Below are positions 12,990 to 23,757 of a stretch of 64,000 nucleotides of DNA, in pieces. The first letter of the stretch is position 1. Every line of letters begins with the position of its first letter. Source of the stretch: Anastatus disparis (Eukaryota; Arthropoda; Insecta; Hymenoptera; Eupelmidae); the NCBI GenBank assembly GCA_017163975.1, contig JAFFSR010000347.1, positions 2,778,001-2,842,000 of the forward strand, written 5' to 3'. The position numbers and the translations under genes are program-made. The notes below the pieces were generated by a model, which ran no database searches, was not told the DNA's origin, and was given only the letters and a program-made list of their open reading frames with translations.

Positions 12990-13345
12990 TTACCTTATTA
13001 TTCTAAGTTATTTGTAAAATAATTAATTTTTGCTTCTGTTCGCCTAAAAAGATCCGTGCCCGAAATTCCTGCTTCCTTGATGGGAAACTGGTCGTCTACT
13101 AAATTAATTCCATTTCTCTACTTTCTAAATTTACAATGATTTTTCCTTCTGTTTCTAAATAATAAAGAGTAAATGCCTTTTAACCTTATTAGTTCTTGCA
13201 TATCAATCTGAATATAGGTAGACACTTTGGATTTCTTTACTAGACTTACAGAGGCTCCAGTATCTAACATGAACTCAAGTGGCCTTTTAAATTCTCCTAC
13301 ATCTACTCTTATAATTTGTGCTATACTTGCCTGATTCAAGTTCAC
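12990..13345 (-). pseudogene. Retroviral-type aspartic protease remnant (gypsy-like)
   Basis: The minus-strand frame from 13345 shows LEFMLDTGASVSLVKKSKV; DTGA is the catalytic aspartate motif of retropepsins. After 13118 the reading continues with frame breaks. It includes VDDQFPIKEAGISGTDLF, which resembles the C-terminal flap and helix region of gypsy-type proteases. A TAG (near 13368) separates it from the upstream zinc-knuckle frame. It would cleave a Gag-Pol precursor in a working element. Broken by stops and frameshifts. Confidence 0.6.
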
Positions 13346-13479
13346 TGTTTCGACGCGCGCGGGCTATCGCTCGCTGCCTGTGACGTAGTCAGGCGCATGC
13401 CAGCCGTTATCTCTCTCTCCGCGCCCACTTGAGGGTGAGTTGAACCGTATCCCTGCGACATTTGTCCCAAACGCATGTC

Positions 13480-14800
13480 TTATTTTAATTTAAAACACTG
13501 ATTGCGAGTGTGGCCTGGTTTACCACAGTAATAACATGTTATTTTTGAAAAATTATTTGTATTCAGAGATGGCGAGTTATACGGGCCTCTTCCCGCAAAA
13601 TTATCATTATTTTGATTGTTATTGCCGTTATTTCCAAAATTTTTAGCATAATGATTTCGCCCTCTATTTTGATTTTTGTAGATATTTTCTCTAGTTTCTT
13701 TATATACAGCGTTCATCCCTAAATGTCGGCCTGGGGCGTTGGATACGTTTTCTCTACCTCTTAGTGAAAATTCTGTCCTTCGATTTACCTCAGCGTTCCA
13801 GCCCCCAAAGGCAACATTCGGTTTTTGGATGTTAGAAAAATTTCGCCTTCTCTGCCATTGATTTGGTTAAAATTATTATTAGGCTGCGAAAATGAGCTTA
13901 CACTTCCCATCTAGCAGGCTGATAATAAGCAATTCATTGTTGGGTGTCCCCTTTTATTGCAAAAGGAACAAATTATTATATTCGCCTCTGTTTCGATAAT
14001 ATTTACGCGTCGTGTGTCCTTAAAAAAAATTCCTCTTTTATTTTCCTTTCTGCGCACCTCTCCTTTTTCTTCCGTACTATTCACAAATTCCCGCTCGATC
14101 TCTATGGTATTTTCCCTAGTTTCTTCTAAACTTGCAGGAATACCTATGCGAGCCCGTATTTCCCAGCGCAACCCTTTTAGGAAATAGTTTATGCAATCTT
14201 TTTCTAATTCCTGTTTAAAATCGTTAATATCCTTTATTCGCTTTTCTTTTCTTGCAGCGGATAGTATTTTTTTTTCAATTTCGCGTAACCGATTTGAAAA
14301 AACATTCACGTTTTCACCTGTCTTTTGTTTGATTTTTGCTAAATCTCCTGTCCACTCATGATAAGTTTTTGCTGATCCAAAAATATTTTCTAAATATTCT
14401 ACAACTTCCATTAAATTTTTTAAGCTGCGTCCCCTTACGCAATTTAAAGCATCCTCATAGACTTTAATTCTAATTAATTTAGCTAATTCTCCTTCTACAT
14501 GGCTAGGTAAAATCGCTCGTGCTTTCATACACCCGTCTAAAAATTCAGGAATAGGAATATTTTTGCCATCGAAACGTGGAATGACGTCAAGAGCATCCCT
14601 TAAGGATTATCCACTAATTTGCATTTGTGCAATTTTTATTGCGTTATCTTGCGAATTTTGTAAACTATTGTTTTCTGTCTTTTTATTTTCGTAATTATAA
14701 TCTTTATAATTAGAAAGAGCATAGCCGAATAAGTATGTGAAAATGGCCTTAACTCGAATTTCCCTGAAACTTTGCTTATTCTTTTGTCTTATCAAAATCT
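13480..14800 (-). pseudogene. gag: Gag remnant of a gypsy-like LTR element with two zinc knuckles
   Basis: The reading runs leftward from about 14800. Around 14607 an in-frame stop precedes a segment with PRFDGKNIPIPEF, the usual start of the gypsy-type Gag capsid region. Codons 14528-13911 hold the capsid-like part (KIKQKTGENVNVFSNRLREI) and a first CCHC knuckle, CSFCNKRGHPTMNC. After a frame break, 13716-13480 carries an Asn/Gly-rich stretch and a second knuckle, CYYCGKPGHTRNQC. Gag packages the element RNA into virus-like particles. Stops and frameshifts show it is dead. The protease remnant lies immediately downstream on the same strand. I found no LTRs for it. Confidence 0.65.
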
Positions 14801-15345
14801 AAGATCCTTAAAGTTTCAGATTCCTAGGCTCAAAATTGTCTTCATAACCTCAAAAAACGTGTTTTTTTTTTGTTTTTTCGCTATAATTAGGTGAATTTCT
14901 AATAATTCTCCAAAATTCCAAATCGAGGTGAAAGAGAACGGTAAAACGCATATATTTAGTGACTATATAGAACCTTAAGAGCCTCAACCATAACCTAAAA
15001 ATACATTTGAAAATTTCAAAATGGCCTGTTAATTAATTGTATAAATGCATTTTTATTTTTGGCTTCCAAAAACTTTTTTTTATAAAATCCATTATTCATA
15101 ATTTTTGCGGAACTGTAGGAATGGTATAAAGTACCTGAAATATCAAAAAACTGAAAAATTTCAAAGATTTATGGCGTTTTAGAGGCTTTATTGCATTCTG
15201 ATCATGAAAATAACATCGAAAACACGTTCAGCACCCCTAAAAACCCTTAAATATCGATATTTAGTCGGATTTATATCATATGCATCCATAAAATACGAGA
15301 ATAAGCTTAAAAAAAATCGTTTCTCTATCAAAAAGACTCTTTATT
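14800..15345. repeat. Dispersed repeat shared with the right end of the window
   Basis: About 15062-15345 matches 63757-64000 in inverted orientation. Shared landmarks are TTTTTGCGGAACTGTAGGAA, CATAAATCTTT, AATATCGATATTTAGTC and CGAGAATAAGCTTAAAAAAA. The part at 14800-15060 has no second copy in view because the window ends. No coding content seen, so probably a non-autonomous transposon or a UTR of one. Confidence 0.7.
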
Positions 15346-15529
15346 ATATAATTAATATGTTCATTCTATTTCATATTATAATCAAACATAATACCCAGGT
15401 ATTTACAACTAGTTACTCTGTTTAGCCTGTTGTTGTTAATGTTCAATACAAAATTTTCTGGCTCGCTATAACAATAATTACCAAAAGTAATAAACACAGT
15501 TTTATTAACATTTAGAGAAACATTTCTTT

Positions 15530-16000
15530 AAACATATCATAAAAGATTTATTAAATCTTTCGCGAAAGATTTATCAATAATTATAAATCTTTTATAAAAA
15601 ATTCCTAAAATATTTATTAAATCTTTTATAAAAGATCTATGAGATATTTATTAAATCTTTGATGAAATATTCCATGAATTATTTTTGAAACTTTTTAAAA
15701 ATATTTCATGTAAGATTTATAAATAATTGTAAACAATCCATGAAATATTTTTTAAATATTTCAGAAATCTTTAAAGAAAGATTTTTGGATTTTTATTAAT
15801 GATATTTTAAGAAATATTTAAGAAATATTTTATAAATCTTTCAAGAAATCTGTATGAATATTTCACGATATAGTCTTAGAAATATTTTATAAATATTTTT
15901 GAAAGATTTCCTAATATATCTTGTAATATTTTAAATTAATCTTTCGGAATGATGTATAAAATATTTAGGAAATATTTCATGCTATTTAGGAGATATCTTT
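15530..16000. repeat. Degenerate 'AAAGATTTATTAAATCTTT' array
   Basis: Same texture as 3700-4185: AAAGATTT, AAATATTT and TTTCATGAAA words in both orientations with no fixed unit length. Many words pair with their neighbours, so the region can form many short hairpins. Confidence 0.7.
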
Positions 16001-16136
16001 GAGTGAATTTAATGGTATGAAAAATAATTCTTAAATATAATTTTTAATTTGGTCTATATTAAAAAAAATATTTTTAATTATAAAACATTACAATATTATA
16101 TTAATAGAGTATAACTTAGTCTTTTTATATTTAGTT

Positions 16137-17517
16137 TCAATCTTCATCACTATCTTCATTAATTATAGGGATTGTGTTTTCTACATAAAATAAATCATTT
16201 AATGCTACTGCAGGTCTTACTATTCGAGATGAATATCGTGCGTATGCTAAATAATAGATCACCGCTGCTACATGTAAACAACATCCGATTGTACGAAGTC
16301 CATTTGCACAATCACATGTGTAGCGTGAAATGCTACCACAGCTGATAGTTTCAGGTTTGAACTCAATATAACATACGTACACCATCCTATTTATATGACG
16401 TGATCTAACTTTAATTTTAATTATATTTCGCTTTTCCTTAACATACTCTAAATCAAATTGTCATCTTTATCCATTAATTCTGCTAAATACGAAACTGACT
16501 GAGAATACTGATAAGTTCCAGTTAAAAATATTTTAAGATCTTTCTCAGTCATTTCTGGAAAATCTAATAGATCATCTGAAGTAAGTGGTTAAAGAGGTAA
16601 CTTTCTTTGACTTCATCTTGCTGTTTCTACTTCTTGAGCCAAAGTATTTACTTCACTCTCCCTTGATTTGATTTGGGCAATAATTTCTAATCGGTTATTT
16701 TTATCCGAGTTCAAACGTTTTCCAAAAGTATCATGTAAATGATTGGCTATTCAAAAATATTCTTTAGCTTTTGGGAGAAGTTTGTTGTCTGTTTTTTTTT
16801 TAGAAGATGATACTTCTGCCCAATCATTCCATGGACTACTTCAACTGGCCATCGGACTTTCGTGACATACCGAAATTCATTTGATTCTTTTGCAGTTAGC
16901 TGAGAACGCTTACCCTTTAAAGCTGGCATTAAAACAGTAAAGCCTTATTCTTCTAATCACTTTTTTATAACTCAGAATTCCCAAACAAGTATGAATATGT
17001 CACCTTTCTTAAGTATTTTTTGGATTCCGTTCAGATCAGATAGCACTATTTCTAAAATCTTAGCATTGTTAAAATTGGCTCCGAATGGGCCAGGTACATC
17101 GACTACGTAGTTATCTGTTGTACAGATAGTAAATGGTTTACATAAATGAACTTTTTTTTGACCAGAATATGAAATTCTTTGGTAAGCGTTATTTTTACTC
17201 TCCTGATGCCGCAAATATGAACCATCACATACCAAATCCAACAAATCATCTGCAATATTAAAAAACTCTTTGGCGACGGGTGATGTATGACTTTTTATTA
17301 AATCTTCTCTAGACATAGCATCAACACCAAAATGTGTGAGTAAAAAATCCTTTACAAAAGAGTTGGTGACTGAACTTGAGAATTCTAATATTTGTTGAGC
17401 ATTTCGAAGACCCAAACTAGCTGCTTCAATTCTATTTGAAGTTTCACTTCTCAATTTAAATAGAAATACGAAAATTGCTTGAATGCTATTTCTATTATCT
17501 ATACTTCGGAGTTATAA
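16137..17517 (-). pseudogene. DDE_Tnp_4-type transposase, C-terminal part
   Basis: Read leftward, the gene gives KLRSETSNRIEAASLGL (regulatory helices), then CDGSYLRHQES and SGQKKVHLCKPFTICTTD, the DDE core around the first catalytic Asp. The position of the second Asp is lost: the sequence reads FILVWEF and stops near 16972. Further on are ALKGKRSQLTAKE and VRWPVEVVHGMIGQKY with the catalytic Glu. After more frame breaks comes CDCANGLRTIGCCLHVAA, a Cys-rich SWIM-like tail typical of this transposase group, ending in an acidic tail at 16137. The N-terminus continues at 26748-27058, beyond an inserted LTR retrotransposon. Confidence 0.7.
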
Positions 17518-17765
17518 TGTGGGGACACCCACCTGTCTCTATGTGCGTACGGTGCTGTAAGCGCACCAACACACATGTAAGTGTGTACATGAGAACACCT
17601 CTGCGCAGGCTCAAGTTAGTCGAGGGAGAAGCAGCTCAGCGACTGCTTCTCTGTACATCAGTCTTACTCCGCCAGCCACTGCGCTTAGTCGCTTTGGCTA
17701 CACAATAAATGACAAGTTCACTTATACCTCTGACTTGTTATTTTCTAGATCCCATCTCCTTCTGC
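17518..17765 (+). repeat. 5' LTR (248 bp)
   Basis: Starts TGTGGGGACACCCACCTG and ends at TCTCCTTCTGC. It matches 26500-26747 base for base in length with about a dozen differences. An AATAAA polyadenylation-type signal is at 17704-17709. The homology stops exactly at 17765/26747. Confidence 0.9.
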
Positions 17766-19592
17766 CGACTGCCTTCAGCGGCGACCAAGCGGCCATTCTC
17801 TCCAACCGAGTGGCGGAGCTAGAGGGACGCCTTAAAAGTCCGCCATCTTGGATTCTTTTTGTGCTGGTCAAGCACCTACTTATCGCTGCCGTTGTCGCTG
17901 ACTCTTATGCACCGGGAGTTTACTGGGACTGGAGAAGAGGAGTATCGCGCCTGCATCTTCGCACGACCTCTGTGTTCTCCAAGTGGGAGACACTTTTCTT
18001 TGCGGCTTCTGCCTCAGTGTCTTCCTCCAGAGCAACGCAGATTCTTTGTTAAAGTTAGTGAGAGTTGCTGAAAGTGCACTCTCTTTTATATAATTTTTTT
18101 GCTTTCTTGTCTGTAGAAAAAGCGCGGAAAAGCCTTTTTTGTTAGAGAGTTCTGGCCACGTGGCGCCTCTTAATCTCTTTTACACGCATAATCACGTGAA
18201 ATTTTTCTTTGTTCATGGCAGTGCGTGTTGTGGCCGTTATAGTGAAGTGAATTGCGAGTGAAATTTATTTATCACATTTGTGAAAAAGCACGCCGTTGAC
18301 GCGCGTATAGGTTATGTACGCATTGTGTCTGGCGTTGGAAAATTTCTTTTCTCGCGTATATTGCTTTATTAGAAACTGAAGAAATCATTTTTATATAGTA
18401 AGTTTTATGCCCTAAGACACGCGACATAGGTTATGTACGCATTTTGTCTGGCATATTAATTTCTTTCGATCGGTAGCTACGCGAAATTGCTTTTAAAGAC
18501 AAAGAAACCGCCAGTTTTAAGTCTAGCAAAAACGCGTGCTTTCAATAAGTTAAAGGGTCGAAATTTAATATCGAAGTAACTACCTCAAGGTAAACGTGGA
18601 ACATCTTTTAATTTTAAGCGAATGCGGAGTGCGAGGAGTCGGTTTTTCGTGTCAACTAGCTAGCATTAATTTTGTTTCTCGTATTTAAATCTTAAGTATT
18701 CAATTGTAAAAAAATAACGAAAAAGTCGACTCTAGACGAGTTAGCATAATTTAACCTAGTATAAAATTTCTTATAAGATTCGCTGAAGTGCAATGTAAAA
18801 AACTAGTCATATGTGTTTGTGTCGTATTTAATTTTTTATTTATTTATTATATATATATTTTTATTTTTGTCTATATACACATATACCCTTTTTCATTTGT
18901 TATATATATATCTATACATATATCTTTTAACATACAAAATATTAACTGTGCACAATTGAGGATTTCTTGTCCTAAAATTTTAAGATATTTTAAAATATAT
19001 ATACTTTTCTTTATTATTGTGAGAAAATCTCACTTTAACTTGAGGCGCTGGCATTGCTTAAGAAAGCTCCTTCGTCGATTCCTCCGGATCTCAAACGGGG
19101 ACTATCGAGAGTAGTGCGAGTGCCAAGAGCCTTTTCTATATCATTTTAACGTGGTAATAGACGAGAAAGCCGCAATTGCTCTTATTCGGTAGTTGGCCAC
19201 GTGAGAGTTCTCTCCGATTTTTTCACTCGCACAGTGAGTGCGTGTATTATCAACTATTTGCGCTTGTGCATTGGATAGCCTTTTTGTGCATCAGTCGTCG
19301 ATTACATGAGGTCTCTCACGCTGAGCACGTGGAGGTAAAACCCGATTACACAAGACGCCTCTTTATTATCTATTTGAGCATAAAATTATATTTTTCGTAA
19401 TATTCGGAGAGGATTTTCTCGAACTGGTCACTACGTAGACTAAAAAAGCGTTATTCCCTCTTTTGCGACCGCTCGTCCGCAAAAATTCCTCCCAAAGTAG
19501 TTCATACACCTCCTAAAAACAGCGAGCCCGGCAACACAGAACGTACGGAAAACGCGTTACGTGTGCAACAGAACAGCTCTCCTTCAGAGAGC
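17766..19592 (+). other. Long 5' leader of the LTR element
   Basis: About 1.8 kb separates the LTR from the first gag ATG. No coding frame with motifs was seen. It contains a 27-bp direct repeat, starting ATAGGTTATGTACGCATT, at 18307-18333 and 18426-18452. I could not recognise a tRNA-complementary primer site directly after the LTR. Confidence 0.6.
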
Positions 19593-21109
19593 ATGTACTC
19601 GGGAGACGGAGACGTCCTGGGAACTCTAGAAAATGCCATAGGACCAATCGTTTCCGACAGTTCGCCCACCGGGTTTCACGTAAATTTAACAAACTCAAAT
19701 ATTAATAAAAATCAAAAAACGTTTGAAAAATCCTTATTAACGAATAGACAAAGAACCGCGCATAGTTTCGATCATAATAGGCTTTTATCTTCTAGACCAC
19801 CTTCTTATAACACATCAAACGAAAAAACAGTTCCACGAGAGGCCTATGAAAGGATGGAAAAAACTTTGAGTAATAAAATTAAACTAATGCAAAATTCGCA
19901 CAGCAAACAAATTAATATTTTAACAGAGCAAATAGAGTCATTAAAAGCACTTGTATTAAATCAAGCGAAAAACGAAAATTCGTTAGAGACTCAGCAAAAT
20001 TTAAATTCTAGACCTTTCGAAAATACAAGAAACAAGTTATTATTACCTTCCATCGGCCTCTACAACAATACATAAACAAACATCATACCTTTTTCCTACA
20101 GAACAAAGCCCGACCTTCAATTCAATATCAAACATTCCAAACACACAAGAAACACAGCCTACAATAACAAATAACCGAACTTTCTCGAATTTTAGCTATC
20201 CTGTAACCTTTCCCGTATACACAACAAACACGCCCAACATAAACACACAGAATCATAATACTCAACCGTCGGTCGCAGCTAATATAAAATTTAAACCAAT
20301 TAAAATGCCCTTCTGGCAACACGATCCAGTAACATGGTTCGAAATGTTCGAGTATCAATTATCGATACAAAACATAACGGACGATAATATTAAATTCGTA
20401 AACGTCATGCCTAACCTTAGCAATAGTATCGTTGATGAAATATCCAATAGCACTAAATTATTAAGACCTAATCATCGTTATACCGGGATTGAGGACATTT
20501 TAATAAAAAAAATACACGCAATCGCAAGATTCCAAATTACAGACTTTATTTCGCGGTTGTCAAATCGGAACAAGAAAGCCATCGGAATATTTATACGAGC
20601 TGATTAATCTTGCGAGAAAACAAATGCCACGCGCGTCGATTCTTAAAGCTTGGAGGGCCAATCTACCATGCAACATCCGTCCGTTTATACAAGAAGACGT
20701 AACACCAGAAAACGAAATGGCGTCGGTCGAGCTTGCTGATCAAATACATGCCGACTTACATGCAAATCATAACGCGACTCATGAAATTAAGCAAAATGAA
20801 ACACAGATTTTGACGGGAATGATGACTAAAGTCGACGTGCTTGTAAGTCAACGTAATATAGTTAAAAGACACTCGCAAGATAAAACGTGGCAGGAAGGCA
20901 ACAAAGCAGGAGGCCGCGGACGTAGCAAAAGTAGAGAACGTAGACATTATTGTTACCACCATAGCAAATACAGTAAAAACGCGTTTAAATGTACAAAGCC
21001 GTGCGACTGGGTGGATAACTCCATTAAGCTGGATCAACAAAACGTGAGAAATAAAGATAGTACCAACTCGGATGGTAACAAAGGAAACGCTAAAGATTCA
21101 TTAAACTAG
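19593..21109 (+). pseudogene. gag: Gag of the LTR retrotransposon, frameshifted
   Basis: The frame is open from 19401, but the first ATG is at 19593, which I take as the start. Codons to 20075 are polar with a helical segment. After a shift near 20060 the reading continues to MPFWQHDPVTWFEMFEYQL (20305 on), the start of the capsid domain of CsRN1/Kabuki-like Gag. A second shift near 20565 leads to PSEYLYELINLARKQMPR and ILKAWRANLP, the capsid C-terminal helices. The end has a basic region and CYHHSKYSKNAFKCTKPC, the Cys/His pattern this lineage has in place of a classical CCHC knuckle. It is A/T-rich: the line at 19861 has 13 G/C in 60. Confidence 0.7.
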
Positions 21110-21149
21110 AAACTCGGCGCGTCATGGAGACCAGCGTGGCCAGGACTAA

Positions 21150-21830
21150 GTGCGTCTCCACGTAAAAGATAAAACCACCAATGAAGTGTTCTTAATTGAC
21201 TCGGGCGCGGAAATCTCCGTAATCCCTAGACCAAAAAATTTTTCGGGAAAAAAGACAAATTTAAACTTATATGCAGCCAACGACACTAAAATAAACACAT
21301 ATGGCACACTACACAAAAAACTTGAATTTGGGTTCACTCAGGAGCTGTTATCGCTTTTTATTATCGCAGATGTCCCTTATCCTATATTGGGAGGGGATGT
21401 TTTAAATCATTTTCATCTCTTACCAGAGCTTAAGAAAAAATTACTAATAAATGCAAGTACAAATGAAATAATTAATGGATTTAACAAAGCCGTTCCTGAC
21501 TTACAAATCTCTTGAATTGACCCCAAAATCAAGTATGCACACATTTTAAACAAATTTCCTACGGTAATAGGCGTTGATAGGCCAAAAACTCTAAAAAAGA
21601 GAGGCATCTATCATTACATCAAGACGACAGGTCCCCCTTGTGCGCAGAAACCGCGACGCTTACACCCAGAAAAACTTAAAGTAGCTAAATCAGCGTTTGA
21701 AGAGTGGTGTAGGTTAGGTGTGTGTAGACCCTCGAAAAGTCCTTGAGCCGCACCCATACACATAGTGCCTAAAAAAAACGGGGAATGACGAGTCTGCGGA
21801 GACTATCGAAAATTAAATAAGGTAACGGTA
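21150..21830 (+). pseudogene. pol: Protease and truncated reverse transcriptase
   Basis: The protease has FLIDSGAEISVIP (catalytic Asp) and IIADVPYPILGGDVL (hydrophobic-hydrophobic-Gly motif). In the same frame after a TGA follow HILNKFPTV, YHYIKTTGPP, HPEKLKVAK, RLGVCRPSKSP, IHIVPKKNG and CGDYRKLNKVTV, the start of a Ty3/gypsy RT (palm/finger motifs before the YxDD box). At about 21830 the RT breaks off and joins integrase, so the RT active site, RNase H and the integrase core are absent. TGA codons at 21744-21746 and 21786-21788 lie where the family has Trp. Confidence 0.75.
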
Positions 21831-23207
21831 TGATCGAAAGATGTCATAGGCAATTAAAAGCTGCATTAATGTGCCTTGCACAGACTCATGAATGAACCAA
21901 AGTTCTTTGAAGTGTTTTATTGGGATTGCGTACTAGAATACGCCTAGATACAGATGCTAGTCCAGCAGAGTTTGTGTATGGCACAAAATTAACCATTCCA
22001 GGCGATATCTTGCAGTTTCGCGACACCCGCGGCCTTAATGATAACATCTTTTTATCGGAATTTCGGAATTATATCGCACAAATGAAACCAGTTCCGGTAG
22101 TACATAAAACTTCCGCCAAACCTTTCGCCTTTAAAGATCTCAACACCTGCACTCATGTGTTCGAAAGAGTGAGAGCCGTAAAACCGCCACTTACACAACC
22201 ATACACCGGTCCGTATAAGGTTGTCTCGCGACACCAAGATGGGCGCACCTTTACCTTAGAGAAAAACGGTAAACATGTCGTTGTAAATTTAGAGCGTCTT
22301 AAACCAGCGTATTTTTTAACCGAAGAATGTAACGATGTGGATGCAAATATAAATTCTAATTCTGACATCAATGCATATGGAAGGTCCCTGCAACAGTTTT
22401 TATCTCCGAATTTTAACTTACCTACAAGCGCCACGGTGCGCAAACTCGTCGATAACGCAGAGAGTGAGGCTTCGGAACTTCCTCTCTCCGTTGTAGATAA
22501 AAATAAAGTGCAGGATGGCAATTGCGAATTAGATAATTTTTTGACACAGCAGTCAATAAATGAAGACTGTGATAATAGCACGGAGGATAGGACCTTGCGA
22601 CCCCTATTCCCCCAGACTAATAACACTACGCCCTGTGCAATTAAAACAAATGGTCAAGAGCCATCTCGTGTCGGTAAATCGGATTCCGTTGCCGAGCCTC
22701 CTGTTATCACACACGAAGTTCTTGTACATAGGGATGATGACATTGACGAGTTGTCGCCGGGGGGATGATCGCGGCGTTAGCAGCGACATTCAAGCGTCTA
22801 GTGATAGGATAATAGATGAAAGCGCGCTTCCGGAAATAACTCATAGTAATCAAATTATTGATGCACCGGAATGCATAGAAGCTTCAGAGACTCCCACTCT
22901 CAATAAAGACAATCCCTCCTCTGTCATACATCCACCAACAACTCCCTCCCTACCTAAAAAGAAAAAATTCATTCCTAACATCCTTAAAAGAAATAATATT
23001 AATTCAATAGAAAATAGGGAGGTAGATAAAAAAGTTAGATTTTGCGATCAAATCTCGGTTAAATATATATGTAAAGCCTCGCACTCATTTCCTAAATTGT
23101 ATAAAAAACGCAAGCGAAATGTCGCTAGAGAACTGGAGGATATTAAATGCCTCCTCACTAAATATTTGAGTATAACTAATCAAAATGCCTTCTCGTCTGT
23201 TCTCTAG
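21831..23207 (+). pseudogene. pol: Integrase C-terminal part with long polar extension
   Basis: It starts directly after the deletion junction with MIERCHRQLKAALM, then TGAs at 21893 and 21908, then VLLGLRTRIRLDTDASPAEF and VYGTKL (end of the integrase core). Next come CTHVFERV and YTGPYKVVSR, the SH3-like chromatin/DNA-binding C-terminal domain, ending near KPAYFLTEE. The frame continues as a polar Ser/Asp-rich extension to a stop at 22766-22768. A one-base difference in the GGGGGG run at about 22758 separates it from the frame that goes on to 23207, with PSLPKKKKFIP and a basic KKRKRN tail. The extension has no family I recognise. Confidence 0.7.
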
Positions 23208-23757
23208 CTCCTGCTGGTCCAGCTTGCTTGAAGACATGTCTTCCCATAGCAGTTGGGTCAGAACACAGGAAGTCTCCGCAGAGATCCTCCGTCTACATAA
23301 GAGTCTTCTTAATGCCATTGTGGCAACACCAGAAGGCTCTCCTACGAGACACCATCTTCGTATGGCGGAGCTCTATCTCTCGGAGTTTAAAGAAGAATAT
23401 CTGCGAATCCTAACCGAGACTATAAACGCCGCCGTTCGTGCCTCCCTACGCACTTACCCGTGCACTCTACCCACCTATGATCGTCGCCTTCCTATCTTGT
23501 TCATAGGCGGTCAGCATGTATGTACCCTGTTTGTTTATAACATGCATAAGGTTTCTAAGAAGGTTTTGGGCGACATGCTGATCGCGCTTGGACAGAAGGA
23601 GTTTAAGATCAACGCGATCTTTGTCAAGGGTTCGAGGTGTAGTGCGCGGGTGACCTGCGATAACCTCGCGTCGTCAACTAGAATGCAGTGCGACGCCCTT
23701 TTAAATAAACTTTTTTTGAAAAGGAACGTGGGGGCAAGATATGCAGGAGATACGTAA
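23185..23757 (+). CDS. Unknown 190-aa ORF (ORF3) of the LTR element
   Basis: The ATG at 23185 overlaps the last codons of the pol frame by 23 bases, a usual spacing for a downstream ORF in a compact element. The protein is not similar to any envelope I recognise: no signal peptide, transmembrane segment or furin-like site is evident. It has a helical first half (VSAEILRLHKSLLNAI, HLRMAELYLSEFKEEYLRIL) and a mixed second half (RRLPILFIGGQHVCTLFVYN). GC is near 48% at line 23581 (29/60) against 22-33% in sampled gag/pol lines. It ends at a TAA inside an overlap with the next frame, which has no ATG of its own before its first domain. Confidence 0.65.
   Translation: MPSRLFSSSCWSSLLEDMSSHSSWVRTQEVSAEILRLHKSLLNAIVATPEGSPTRHHLRMAELYLSEFKEEYLRILTETINAAVRASLRTYPCTLPTYDRRLPILFIGGQHVCTLFVYNMHKVSKKVLGDMLIALGQKEFKINAIFVKGSRCSARVTCDNLASSTRMQCDALLNKLFLKRNVGARYAGDT

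Noticed and set aside
17735..18071. Overlapping 70-105-codon frames after the 5' LTR
   Set aside because: Two frames are open at once in the leader, neither matches gag, and no ATG context or domain was seen.
21744..21910. TGA read as tryptophan (altered genetic code)
   Set aside because: TGG encodes Trp in gag and in the F-box/LRR frame, and TAA and TAG stops and frameshifts also occur, so pol decay is the better explanation.
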